Below are positions 1 to 7,333 of a stretch of DNA of 13,098 nucleotides, piece by piece (position 1 is the first letter of the stretch; every line of letters starts with the position of its first letter). Source of the stretch: Deltaproteobacteria bacterium (GTDB lineage Bacteria > Bdellovibrionota_C > UBA2361 > OMII01); NCBI GenBank assembly GCA_023262305.1, contig JALRCK010000030.1, forward strand, positions 1 through 13,098, written 5' to 3'. The notes beneath the pieces are model-generated. The model saw only the letters and a list, made by a program, of their open reading frames with translations. It had not been told where the DNA came from and searched no databases. Made by a program: the position numbers and the translations under genes.

Positions 1-177
1 GTCGAGCTTCGTCCTCCCCAACTCAGCGTCGATGTGCGCGCTAATGGCTTTCTCAGACTGATAGTGAGAGACCGTAAAAACGATGATGAGCGCAGGGACT
101 ACCAGCACTGATAAGGTGAGGAGTAGAACTGTCACTAACCGAAGGCGCAAGGAGCGAGTGAACCAATTCAATATCAT
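1..177 (-). CDS. Partial membrane protein, N-terminus only (possible sensor or HAMP-type protein)
   Basis: Reading the reverse strand from an ATG at 177 gives 59 codons without a stop, running off the left edge. The peptide begins MILNWFTRSLRLRLVTVLLL, so a short basic cytoplasmic stretch rich in Arg leads into one hydrophobic helix (about residues 13-36). A polar, likely periplasmic segment follows, starting around SHYQSEKAISAHIDAELG. This N-terminal Arg-rich anchor, single membrane helix and extracytoplasmic start is common in histidine kinases, chemoreceptors and diguanylate cyclases, but no catalytic domain is in view, so the function is unknown. Only a weak purine-rich stretch precedes the ATG. 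The gene is divergent from comF, with about 170 bases between the starts. It could also be a simple single-pass membrane protein. Confidence 0.6.
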   Translation of the reverse strand, partial: MILNWFTRSLRLRLVTVLLLTLSVLVVPALIIVFTVSHYQSEKAISAHIDAELGRTKLD

Positions 178-345
178 GCAGAATCTCTGTGTCGCGACCC
201 TCTCTCTCTACAGTAAACGTTCGTCACTGGCAATCATTCTCCTATCTCTGACAGAACCTGTTACACCGCGGAATGCAGGGGAAGCCCCGCGACAGGGACC
301 AAAATTCTCCACAACTTCTCGCCCCAGTCCCCGATACTAATTCCC

Positions 346-1119
346 ATGTGGCAGGAATTGTCGACATTGCTCTCAGGGTCTTGCGAGGTCCTCTTTCCAC
401 GGGAGTGTCTCGTATGCACTCGCCCGCTGAAAGGATCCTCTCTGTGCTGGAGGTGTCATCCCCCTCCAGGGGCGGTGTCAAGCGACAGGTGTCATAGGTG
501 CTTCACCCCGATTCCTTCACCGGTAAGCACTGAAGAGTGCCCTACCTGCACACTCTTTCCTCCCCCAACGGATCACTTAAGATTTCTTTGGGAATATGGA
601 GAGGTCTCTAGAGACTTCATTCGCACCATGAAATACAAGCCAAGCGTTTACCTGACGCGGTATGGCGCCCAACTGCTGAGAGCATCAATTCCGCACCTCT
701 TTCCGGAGATGTCCTGGGATCTGATTATGCCTATCCCCTCATCCCCTCACATGATCAAAAAGCGCGCGTTCCATCCGTGCTATGAAATGGCGCGCGTGGT
801 GCAACGCACACTCCCCCTCTGCCACATTTCCCATGCCCTACAACACACCAGATCGCGAACCCCGCAAGCTCGCCGAACCCATTCCGAGAGATTGGAAGGC
901 GTGCGCAAACTATTTAGCCTACGAAACCCCTCGATCATCTCCAATAAACGGATCCTTTTGGTGGAGGATGTTATTACCACTGGGGCAACTATCGCGGCGG
1001 CGGCGCACACGCTACGCGCTGCTGGGGCGAGTCAGGTAGACGTAATCGCGCTTGCTCAAGCCCGGGTGTGGAGTCGGTTTCGTCGGCGTGTGCATGATAT
1101 TTTTGACGGCATGGATTGA
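346..1119 (+). CDS. comF: ComF family protein (phosphoribosyltransferase-like)
   Basis: This 257-residue protein has the ComF/GntX architecture. The N-terminal half carries four Cys-x-x-Cys pairs (C21/C24, C34/C37, C49/C52, C65/C68), consistent with zinc binding. The C-terminal half is a type I phosphoribosyltransferase domain with a clear PRPP-binding loop, LLVEDVITTGAT (residues 204-215). Other family landmarks are the PIP and KKRAFHPCYEMAR stretch (about 129-150) and the RTPQARRTHSERLEGVRKLF stretch (171-190). In naturally competent bacteria ComF homologues help internalised single-stranded DNA reach recombination; GntX-type relatives are linked to gluconate use or DNA utilisation. The length is typical for the family. 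The ATG at 346 puts the first Cys pair at the usual distance from the N-terminus. No strong ribosome-binding site is visible, and no other competence gene is present, so the biological role is inferred from family only. Confidence 0.9.
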   Translation: MWQELSTLLSGSCEVLFPRECLVCTRPLKGSSLCWRCHPPPGAVSSDRCHRCFTPIPSPVSTEECPTCTLFPPPTDHLRFLWEYGEVSRDFIRTMKYKPSVYLTRYGAQLLRASIPHLFPEMSWDLIMPIPSSPHMIKKRAFHPCYEMARVVQRTLPLCHISHALQHTRSRTPQARRTHSERLEGVRKLFSLRNPSIISNKRILLVEDVITTGATIAAAAHTLRAAGASQVDVIALAQARVWSRFRRRVHDIFDGMD

Positions 1120-1256
1120 ACGTAGGTCCAGTGACTGTCGCCCCTCCCCAATTTCCCGTGCCTTAGGAAACCACACCCTTTCAGTCGACCGCACAGATGC
1201 ACATCAGTGAGAACGTGTTTATTGAAGAACCCCTTCCCCAGTGGTACCGTGCCCGC

Positions 1257-2117
1257 ATGTCACAACCATCCCCAAACACCAAGGCCTCTGAAGCGTTAAC
1301 CGCATTCCTCGATGTCATAGCCCGGCTAAGAGATCCACAGTGCGGCTGCCCATGGGACCTCAAGCAAACTTTTGAATCTCTGAGGACCTGCCTGATTGAG
1401 GAAGCCTACGAGATCTCTGATGCGGTCGAAGCGTCAGACGCGAGCGTGCGAGAGGAGCTCGGGGACCTTATGTCGATAATTGCTCTCTACGCGCGCATCG
1501 CTGAAGAGCAGGGCCGCTTCTCCTTTGCGACAGTGCTTGAAGGAATCACCGACAAGCTTATTCGCAGACACCCTCATGTGTTTGGCAACCTCAAGGTCAG
1601 CGGCGAAGAGGAAGTGCTCAAAAACTGGGAGGCGATCAAGCAGCAGGAGCGTGCTAGCGAGCCTGAAAAACAGAAGGGTCTCCTCGATGGGCTACCGAGA
1701 TCGATGCCCGCCCTGATGAAGTGTCATGAAATAGGCGTGCGGTGCGCTCGCGTGGGATTTGATTGGACATCAACGGAAGGGGTCGCTGATAAAGTGCGCG
1801 AGGAGCTCGCGGAATTTCTAGAGGAGCTCCCTGATCCCAACAACCAAGCCATCAATCGCGCCGGACGAACGTTTGACAGAGAGCTCGTCTACGAGGAATT
1901 CGGGGACCTTCTCTTCACCCTCGCCCAAGAGAGTCGCCATCTCGGTTTCAGCGCTGAGGAGGCGCTCGCGGCCGCCAACGCGAAATTCGCGCGCCGTTTC
2001 AAGACCCTTGAGCGAATCGCCAAGGAGGAGCGTCCGGATGCGCCGCTGAATGCCCTCTCCATGACCGAGCTTGAAGCTTTATGGCAAAAAGCCAAAAAGG
2101 TCCCACTTACACCATAA
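1257..2117 (+). CDS. mazG: Nucleoside triphosphate pyrophosphohydrolase MazG
   Basis: MazG hydrolyses NTPs and dNTPs to NMP plus pyrophosphate in the cytoplasm, cleansing nucleotide pools and, in some bacteria, influencing ppGpp levels. Both tandem MazG domains are present. Numbered from the upstream ATG at 1197, the first has RLRDPQCGCPWD (43-54), the metal-binding IEEAYE (67-72) and EELGD (86-90), then RRHPHVFG (123-130) and NWEAIK (143-148). The second has VREELAEF (200-207) and YEEFGD (232-237). I place the start at the ATG at 1257, giving 286 residues, because MSQPSPNTKAS then sits at the usual distance from RLRDP. The in-frame ATG at 1197 would add 20 residues that do not resemble the family. 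Neither start has a clear Shine-Dalgarno. The gene follows comF after about 140 bases, or 77 bases if it starts at 1197. Confidence 0.93.
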   Translation: MSQPSPNTKASEALTAFLDVIARLRDPQCGCPWDLKQTFESLRTCLIEEAYEISDAVEASDASVREELGDLMSIIALYARIAEEQGRFSFATVLEGITDKLIRRHPHVFGNLKVSGEEEVLKNWEAIKQQERASEPEKQKGLLDGLPRSMPALMKCHEIGVRCARVGFDWTSTEGVADKVREELAEFLEELPDPNNQAINRAGRTFDRELVYEEFGDLLFTLAQESRHLGFSAEEALAAANAKFARRFKTLERIAKEERPDAPLNALSMTELEALWQKAKKVPLTP

Positions 2118-2161
2118 CCCCCTCAATTGAGCCGGAAACGCCTGTTGACTAAATTCAGCGC

Positions 2162-2175
2162 GGGAACCTTTTCCC
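2162..2175 (+). other. Small hairpin after mazG (weak)
   Basis: GGGAA and TTCCC form a 5-bp stem with a 4-base loop about 45 bases after the mazG stop, followed by TTGATTTTG. It could contribute to 3' end formation of mazG mRNA, but the stem is short and the T-run is interrupted, so I do not call it a terminator. Confidence 0.2.
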
Positions 2176-2189
2176 TTGATTTTGCATCC

Positions 2190-2213
2190 ATATATTCCGA
2201 TATTTGTATATAT
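2190..2213. promoter_or_regulatory. AT-rich palindrome, candidate ArsR-family operator
   Basis: These 24 bases form an inverted repeat of the pattern ATATATnCnnATATnnGnATATAT, in which 18 of 24 positions are symmetric. It lies 68 bases upstream of the arsR-family start and overlaps the candidate promoter elements (TTGTAT at 2204-2209 lies inside it). ArsR-family dimers usually bind imperfect AT-rich inverted repeats in their own promoters and repress by occlusion. The autoregulatory role is inferred from position and symmetry. Confidence 0.5.
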
Positions 2214-2233
2214 AGGTATTAGGCTATTATAAT
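2204..2233 (+). promoter_or_regulatory. Candidate sigma-70 promoter of the exporter operon
   Basis: A perfect TATAAT (2228-2233) sits 18 bases after TTGTAT (2204-2209), which matches the -35 consensus in its first three bases. Transcription would start near 2240, giving a leader of about 40 bases. A second possible pair is TTGATT (2176-2181) and GATATT (2199-2204) with a 17-base spacer. In either case the palindrome at 2190-2213 overlaps a core element, the geometry expected for repression by the downstream regulator. Confidence 0.5.
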
Positions 2234-2280
2234 AAACAATCGCCGCGGATGCGCTGGTCGCTTGTTCAGGAGACTCAACC

Positions 2281-2640
2281 ATGCCCCAACAGATACTTGT
2301 GGCCCAACAGCTCGCGGATATCTTGGCGGTTATCGCTCATCCGGATCGAATTCGAATTATTGAGGAGCTCGGTCGTCATGAATCCGACGTCAGAACCCTT
2401 GGGGAGAAGTTGAAGCTTCGACAGTCGACGCTCTCACAACACCTCGCCCAACTCAGGACGAAGGGAATTGCTATCGCGGAGCGAGATGGACGAAGCGTGC
2501 GGTACCACCTCAGTAATGTGTGGCTTGCCCGCTGGCTTGTTGACGGATTTCAGCTTCTTGAGATGCAGAACCAAAACAGCTCCAAGGTGCTTGAGGCGGC
2601 CAAAGTGGTACGCCGGCTATGGAGGGTCAGGGACAAGTAA
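2281..2640 (+). CDS. ArsR/SmtB-family transcriptional repressor, cysteine-free
   Basis: This 119-residue protein is a winged-helix regulator of the ArsR/SmtB class. Helices around residues 7-31 (LADILAVIAHPDRIRIIEEL) lead into the HTH (about 36-63), with recognition helix RQSTLSQHLAQLRTKGI (47-63), and the wing AERDGRSVRYHLS (66-78). A C-terminal helix for dimerisation follows. It has the normal family length. The ATG at 2281 is preceded by AGGAGA (2268-2273) at 7 bases. It contains no cysteine at all, so neither the thiol metal site of ArsR/SmtB nor the cysteine pair of persulfide sensors such as BigR/SqrR can operate. The inducer is unknown. It is the first gene of an operon with the ABC exporter (41-base gap), and probably represses that operon through the palindrome at 2190-2213. 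Confidence 0.9.
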   Translation: MPQQILVAQQLADILAVIAHPDRIRIIEELGRHESDVRTLGEKLKLRQSTLSQHLAQLRTKGIAIAERDGRSVRYHLSNVWLARWLVDGFQLLEMQNQNSSKVLEAAKVVRRLWRVRDK

Positions 2641-2681
2641 AGTACGAGGCGTGCTAATACGATACTTCAGAGGCTCATTTC

Positions 2682-4382
2682 ATGGCGGCACACGAGAAAA
2701 GAAGTGAATTCGAGATAGCGATGCGAGTCGTTCGGCTTCTGCACGGAGAGTCTCGTGACATCGCGGTAATCGTGCTCTACGCGCTCGCCGTGGGGCTCTG
2801 CTCACTCGCGATTCCGGTCGGAGTCCAATCCGTAGTGAACTCGGTAACGTTCGGCGTTGTCCTTCAACCTTTGGTGGTCATAACCTGCCTTGTGGGTGGA
2901 GTCCTCTTGTTCTCTGGAGTGTTGAGGATACTGCAACTCGTGGTGGTTGAAATCCTGCAGCGTCGTTTGGTCGTGCGACTCTCCCTCGCTCTCGCCGAGC
3001 GAATTCCGCACGTCGCCTTCGAACAGTTTCGCATCAAATACGGACCAGAGTACGTTCTACGATTTCTCGAAACATTTTCGGCTCAAAAAAATGTATCATC
3101 GCTCCTACTCGATGGCGTGGCTCTCTTCTTCCAAGTCTCTGTTGGTTTGGTACTAGTTTCGTTTTACCACCCATTCTTTCTGGCCTTCGCTCTCATCCTT
3201 ACCCTCTGCCTTGTGCTGCTGGTGACTCCGCTCGGCATGGGAGCCGTCAGGACCTCAATCCGCGCCTCTGACGCGAAGTACGATGTCGCCACCTGGCTTC
3301 AGGACCTCGCCCGAGTACCGATCCTATTCAAATCGAATCGAGGCGACGCGTTCGCGCTTGAGCGAGCGGACCAGCTTGTCGGCTCATACCTCACCTGGAG
3401 GGCGCGCCACTTTAAGGTGCTTCTGAGGCAGATAATAGGGTCGGTCACCATTCAGGTGTTGGCAAACACCCTCTTGTTGGGACTCGGTGGCTGGCTCGTT
3501 ATCAAGCAGCAGCTAACCCTTGGGCAACTGGTCGCGGCCGAGCTCGTTATCGGAGTCATCCTTACTGGCGTCGCAAAGCTAGGGCGATACCTCGACAAAT
3601 TTTACGAGCTGTGCGCGTCGGTCGCGAAGCTGGACGCTCTCTTCGATGTTCCGTACGAGAGGGAGTCTGGTTCATTCTTCTCGCCCGGGGGTGAACCCGC
3701 GAGCCTCAAGGTATCAAATCTCGTGGTGAGTCACGACAACAATATCGATCCAATCCTGAATGGTCTTTCCCTTCATATCAAAGCTGGGGAGAAAGTGGCG
3801 ATTTGTGGTCTGAACGGAACGGGTAAGAGCACTCTTGCTGATTGTGTGTATCGAATTTCATCCCCAAAGTCTGGACGAATTGAGATCGATGGGCACGACG
3901 TGAGGGAGATTCACCCGCTGGAGCTTCGAAGTGAGATCGCTCTTGTTCGAGGGATCGACCTGTTTCATGGAACTATCGAGGAGAACCTAACGCTCTCAAG
4001 CGCCGGACTGCCCTCTGGCAAAGTCCGTGACGCGCTCAGCATGGTAGGAATTCTTGAGGACATCTACGCCCTCCCCGACGGCCTACAAACGGTGCTTCAG
4101 GGTCAAGCAGAGCCTCTCTCCCGCGGACAGGCGGCCCGGCTCGTCATCGCCCGCGCTATCCTGATGGAGCCAAGACTTATCATATTTGATGGCATCCTTG
4201 ATGGTATCGATGAGTCCACGGTGTCGGGACTCCTCCAAGAGCTGACCGGCCCTCGCGCCCCCTGGTCACTACTCGTCCTCACTCACGAGGAGAATGTCGC
4301 GCGCCACTTCTCCACAAGCTACGCTCTTCGGGGTGGCCAACTTAAGCTTCTCGCTGCCAAGGAGGCCTGCCATGGTGTTTGA
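2682..4382 (+). CDS. Fused ABC exporter (membrane domain + ATPase) with degenerate catalytic motifs
   Basis: This 566-residue half-transporter has an N-terminal ABC membrane domain (residues about 25-310, roughly six hydrophobic segments) and a C-terminal nucleotide-binding domain (about 340-560). Walker A is intact, GLNGTGKST (376-384). The signature is LSRGQ (479-483), the H-loop histidine is H535, and LFHGTIEENL (427-436) follows the Q-loop. Two catalytic positions depart from consensus: R423 stands where the Q-loop glutamine is expected, and Walker B reads LIIFDG (499-504), with Gly in place of the catalytic glutamate. The protein may bind ATP but hydrolyse it poorly, or use another base. 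It lacks the N-terminal C39 peptidase domain of bacteriocin exporters. It probably forms a type I-like tripartite exporter with the next two genes. Start: ATG at 2682 with AGAGG just upstream. The substrate is unknown. Confidence 0.9.
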   Translation: MAAHEKRSEFEIAMRVVRLLHGESRDIAVIVLYALAVGLCSLAIPVGVQSVVNSVTFGVVLQPLVVITCLVGGVLLFSGVLRILQLVVVEILQRRLVVRLSLALAERIPHVAFEQFRIKYGPEYVLRFLETFSAQKNVSSLLLDGVALFFQVSVGLVLVSFYHPFFLAFALILTLCLVLLVTPLGMGAVRTSIRASDAKYDVATWLQDLARVPILFKSNRGDAFALERADQLVGSYLTWRARHFKVLLRQIIGSVTIQVLANTLLLGLGGWLVIKQQLTLGQLVAAELVIGVILTGVAKLGRYLDKFYELCASVAKLDALFDVPYERESGSFFSPGGEPASLKVSNLVVSHDNNIDPILNGLSLHIKAGEKVAICGLNGTGKSTLADCVYRISSPKSGRIEIDGHDVREIHPLELRSEIALVRGIDLFHGTIEENLTLSSAGLPSGKVRDALSMVGILEDIYALPDGLQTVLQGQAEPLSRGQAARLVIARAILMEPRLIIFDGILDGIDESTVSGLLQELTGPRAPWSLLVLTHEENVARHFSTSYALRGGQLKLLAAKEACHGV

Positions 4383-5478
4383 TGACGATCGTGTCGGAAC
4401 ATTCTCCTCAAATGAGGACTACCTTACCCTAGAGGAGGTCATCTCGGGATCTCGGGTGACACTTGTTTCCCCGAACCTCGTGAGCTCCCACAGTAGCTTA
4501 CGCTTCGGCGCGCTTCTCGTCGCCGCTTTTATCGCCATAACGGTTCTCGCCATGGTCTTCGCTCCCTGGACTCAAAACGTGCGTGGCGTTGGCAAGGTTT
4601 CAGCGTACTCACCGGATGAGCGAACCCAAAAGCTCACCGCTCCTGTGGATGGAATCATTCGACAGTGGTTCGTGCAGGAGGGAATCCGTGTAAGAAAGGG
4701 ACAGAGCATCGTGGACGTCGCTGATATCGATCCTGATATCCTCTCTCGACTTGAGCGAGAGCGCGCCGCCCAACAAATGAAGCTCGACGCGGCACAAAGC
4801 GCGGTGGACACGTCCCGCAAAAATCTCGACCGACAGCGATCTCTTGTACAGTCCGGACTGAGCTCACAACGCTCCGCGGAGTTGGCCGAGCTAGAGTATG
4901 CAAAATACCTCTCGGAGATTTCGTCGGCCTCCGCCGAATTGGCGCGGATTGAAACGCGAATAGCTCGACAGGCGTCACAATCAATCGTTGCCCCTCGCGA
5001 TGGTATCATTCAACGTATCTTTGCCCCGCAAGGTGGCGTCATGGTAAAGGCGGGACAAGAGCTCGCGCTTATCGTCCCCGAAACAGCAAGCCGGGCTGTG
5101 GAGCTCACAGTAAGCGGCAACGACGCTCCCCTGCTCTCGGTGGGTCGTCGGGTTCGACTCCAATTTGAAGGGTGGCCCGCGGTGCAGTTCGCTGGGTGGC
5201 CATCTGTAGCTGTTGGAACATTTGGAGGCGTGATTGGAGTTATTGATCCTGGCGCGGGAGAGGATGGTACCGTTCGAGTGATCGTGTTCCCTGAAGAGGG
5301 AGAGGAGTGGCCGAGCGCCTCATACCTGCGCCAAGGAGTTCGAGTAATAGGATGGGTGCTGCTCGATACGGTGACGATTGGGTGGGAGCTATGGCGGCAG
5401 TTCAATGGATTTCCGCCTACTCTGAGGAGCACGTCGCCCACGACAAAAGCTAGCGGGAGCGAGAAGGAGAGGTCATGA
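4372..5478 (+). CDS. HlyD-family periplasmic adaptor (membrane fusion protein)
   Basis: This 368-residue protein bridges an inner-membrane exporter to an outer-membrane channel. A cytoplasmic N-terminus of about 45 residues precedes one membrane helix (46-66). Next comes a split lipoyl/barrel-sandwich domain (first half about 70-118, LTAPVDGIIRQWFVQEG; second half about 203-236, IVAPRDGIIQRIFAPQGG). Between them lies an alpha-helical coiled-coil hairpin (about 122-200) that would meet the TolC tip. A beta-barrel region contains a doubled GWP motif, FEGWPAVQFAGWPSVAVGTF (265-284). I start it at the ATG at 4372, which has AAGGAGG seven bases upstream and overlaps the ABC gene by 11 bases. A longer frame from 4294 lies inside the ABC gene and is not needed. 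It overlaps the next gene by four bases, so translation of all three is probably coupled. Confidence 0.92.
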   Translation: MVFDDDRVGTFSSNEDYLTLEEVISGSRVTLVSPNLVSSHSSLRFGALLVAAFIAITVLAMVFAPWTQNVRGVGKVSAYSPDERTQKLTAPVDGIIRQWFVQEGIRVRKGQSIVDVADIDPDILSRLERERAAQQMKLDAAQSAVDTSRKNLDRQRSLVQSGLSSQRSAELAELEYAKYLSEISSASAELARIETRIARQASQSIVAPRDGIIQRIFAPQGGVMVKAGQELALIVPETASRAVELTVSGNDAPLLSVGRRVRLQFEGWPAVQFAGWPSVAVGTFGGVIGVIDPGAGEDGTVRVIVFPEEGEEWPSASYLRQGVRVIGWVLLDTVTIGWELWRQFNGFPPTLRSTSPTTKASGSEKERS

Positions 5479-6944
5479 CAGCTCTCCCCCGCTCTCTGAA
5501 AATCGTCGCACTACTCATAGGGCTCTCTCTCCCCCCGATCTCTTTTTGTCAGGGTGAGCGACCGCAACGAGCGGCCGCGACGAAGCCCCGCCTTGAGGGT
5601 GTTTTGCAACTGGATGATGTTATCGGAGCGACCCTTCAGTACCACCCAGCCCTCAATGCTGAAAAGCAAGAGAGGGTCGGTGCCGACGCTGACCTTCTCT
5701 CAGCGGAAGGCGCTTTTGACCCCAGCATCAAGGGCGAGGCGCTCTCGTACGTTACGGGAGGATATTCCGGCAACTACGGATCGGCGTATGTGGAGCAGCC
5801 ACTTAAATTTTACGGAAGCAAAGTAGTCGGCGGCTATCGAATCGGTGATGGTTCGTTCCCCATCTACGACAACTGGTATGAAACTAATTCAGCGGGCGAA
5901 ACAGGTATTGGCGTAGAGGTCCCGCTGCTGCGTGACGGACCTATCGATCGCCGCCGTGCCAACATTAACAAAGCCGAGTCGGGTCAGGTCCTGGCCGATT
6001 CACTCGTCGAGCAGCGGCGGATCGAGCTAGCTCGCGCTGCGGCACTAACCTACTGGGATTGGACGGCTGCGCGCAACAAGATCAGGGTCTTCAGGACGCT
6101 CCTGCAGGTTGCCGAAGAGCGAGACCGACAGATTAGGGAGCGAGTCAACAAGGGCGACCTGCCGGACTTTGATAGGGTAGACAATCAGCGCGCCGTGCTC
6201 CAGCGCCAAGCAGCACTTCTCTCCGCTGAGCGGAGCGTCAAGAGCGCTGAGTACGCGCTCTCGCTCTTCTACCGAGATGGAAACGCCCGTCCGAAGGACG
6301 TCTCCTCTTTTGAGGCTCTTGAGAGGATTCCGCTACCTCTCTTCGCGCCATCTCACATCAGCCCAGATCCGATCGCCGAGGCTACAGAGGCCCGCCCTGA
6401 ATTTAAGAACATCAAGGCTCAACACGAACAAAACAAAGTTGAACTAACCCTTGCTCGCAACCAGGTGCTCCCGCGGCTCGACCTGCGAGTGTTCTCGTAC
6501 AACGACTACGGCACCGGTAATCCGCAGCTTGAGGAGCCTGAGGTCAAAGCAGGTCTACGCATCGAGATCCCGCTTGCGACCCGCACCCAACGCGGAAAGA
6601 TCGACTACTATGAGTCTCGCCAGAAGAAGCTGGAATTTACTGAAACCTTCCTACGAGAGCGAATTCGAACGGATGTGCAAGACGCCCTCAATGCCCTTGA
6701 AATCGCAAAGAACCGAGTAGACGTTGTCGCCCAGGAGGTGAAAGCCGCTGATGACCTGGCAAAAGGCGAAGCGAAGAGGTTTGAGCTCGGTGACAGCAAC
6801 CTTATCTTCGTCAACCTGCGCGAGCAAAACGCGGCTGATGCCAAGGTTCGGGAGATAGAGGCGTTACAAGACTACCAGAAGGCTTTTGTGGCGTTTGAGG
6901 CTACTTTAGCTCGAATTCAAAAGCCTCAAACGGCAAAAAAATAG
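5475..6944 (+). CDS. TolC-family outer-membrane efflux channel
   Basis: This 489-residue protein has the two-repeat outer-membrane efflux protein structure: long alpha-helical heptad-rich segments (about 165-260 and 310-480) separated by short beta-strand regions (about 85-160 and 335-375). An N-terminal signal peptide (basic MTALPRSLK, then hydrophobic IVALLIGLSLPPISF) directs it to the envelope. Typical landmarks are LQLDDVIGATLQYHPAL near the N-terminus, LPRLDLRVFSYNDYGTGNPQ (about 333-352) and, near the C-terminus, KRFELGDSNLIFVNLREQNA. The start ATG overlaps the stop of the adaptor gene (ATGA), with GGAGAGG just upstream. It would be the trimeric exit duct of the ABC/HlyD pair. ISFC near the signal peptide end is not a proper lipobox, so I do not call it a lipoprotein. 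Confidence 0.92.
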   Translation: MTALPRSLKIVALLIGLSLPPISFCQGERPQRAAATKPRLEGVLQLDDVIGATLQYHPALNAEKQERVGADADLLSAEGAFDPSIKGEALSYVTGGYSGNYGSAYVEQPLKFYGSKVVGGYRIGDGSFPIYDNWYETNSAGETGIGVEVPLLRDGPIDRRRANINKAESGQVLADSLVEQRRIELARAAALTYWDWTAARNKIRVFRTLLQVAEERDRQIRERVNKGDLPDFDRVDNQRAVLQRQAALLSAERSVKSAEYALSLFYRDGNARPKDVSSFEALERIPLPLFAPSHISPDPIAEATEARPEFKNIKAQHEQNKVELTLARNQVLPRLDLRVFSYNDYGTGNPQLEEPEVKAGLRIEIPLATRTQRGKIDYYESRQKKLEFTETFLRERIRTDVQDALNALEIAKNRVDVVAQEVKAADDLAKGEAKRFELGDSNLIFVNLREQNAADAKVREIEALQDYQKAFVAFEATLARIQKPQTAKK

Positions 6945-7057
6945 CGCCCCTTCCATTCCTTAGGGATCACATATTCGATAGTCTATTCCCCTCTTCGTAT
7001 GGCGGAGAAGGGCTCACAGGAGCAAGGTTTTTTCGCTGAGAGTCTGTGGTTTTCTAA

Positions 7058-7110
7058 GGTCATGTATGACCAAGGACACAAGACTCTCTCTCAATCCAGC
7101 AGCAGGAGGA
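7058..7110 (+). promoter_or_regulatory. csrA leader with hairpin and spaced GGA motifs (possible autoregulation)
   Basis: GGTCA and TGACC (7058-7062, 7067-7071) form a 5-bp stem with loop TGTA. The sequence CAAGGACAC follows, with a GGA at 7074-7076. The ribosome-binding site AGGAGGA (7104-7110) holds two more GGA triplets. CsrA dimers bind GGA-containing sites and often bridge two of them, blocking the ribosome-binding site; spacing here is about 31 bases. Autoregulation is inferred; no perfect CsrA consensus site is seen. Confidence 0.35.
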
Positions 7111-7115
7111 ATACT

Positions 7116-7316
7116 ATGCTGGTTTTGGCTCGGAAGGTTGGGGAGAAGATCCTCATTGGTGATGACATCGTCATCACCGTGGTCGAGACGTTTAAGGGCA
7201 AGGTCCGAATCGGGATCGATGCGCCCAAGGTCCTCAAGGTCTTCCGGGAGGAACTGCTGAAGCGCGGCGGTCCGACCCGGGAAGACAACGCCGAGGACCG
7301 CAACCCTCAGCAATAG
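7116..7316 (+). CDS. csrA: Carbon storage regulator CsrA (RsmA family)
   Basis: CsrA is a small dimeric RNA-binding protein that acts on mRNA leaders at GGA motifs, usually repressing translation and controlling carbon flow, motility and biofilm genes. The 66 residues begin MLVLARKVGEKILIGDDI and continue with KVRIGIDAPKVLKVFREEL (29-47), matching the family along its length. L4 and R44, important for RNA contact in the E. coli protein, are both present. The C-terminus (50-66) is a charged tail, as in many homologues. I start at the ATG at 7116, six bases after a strong AGGAGG; the in-frame extension back to 6999 is not CsrA-like. No flagellar gene or FliW partner is nearby. It lies about 170 bases after the exporter operon, and no terminator is seen between them. 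Confidence 0.95.
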   Translation: MLVLARKVGEKILIGDDIVITVVETFKGKVRIGIDAPKVLKVFREELLKRGGPTREDNAEDRNPQQ

Positions 7317-7333
7317 CGTCCACAGAGGAACCA

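Noticed and set aside
83..497. Overlapping + strand open frames before comF (83-340, 273-497)
   Set aside because: The first overlaps the - strand membrane protein and the second overlaps comF in another frame. Neither shows coding character or a start signal.
4294..4371. Longer start of the HlyD-family adaptor
   Set aside because: It would lie within the ABC gene. The ATG at 4372 has AAGGAGG at the right distance and gives a normal N-terminus.
5475..5560. Lipoprotein signal on the TolC-type protein
   Set aside because: ISFC has Phe before the Cys, which does not fit a lipobox. A standard signal peptide is more likely.
6999..7115. In-frame extension of csrA by 39 residues
   Set aside because: The added residues do not resemble CsrA, while the ATG at 7116 has an excellent AGGAGG and begins the conserved MLVLARK.
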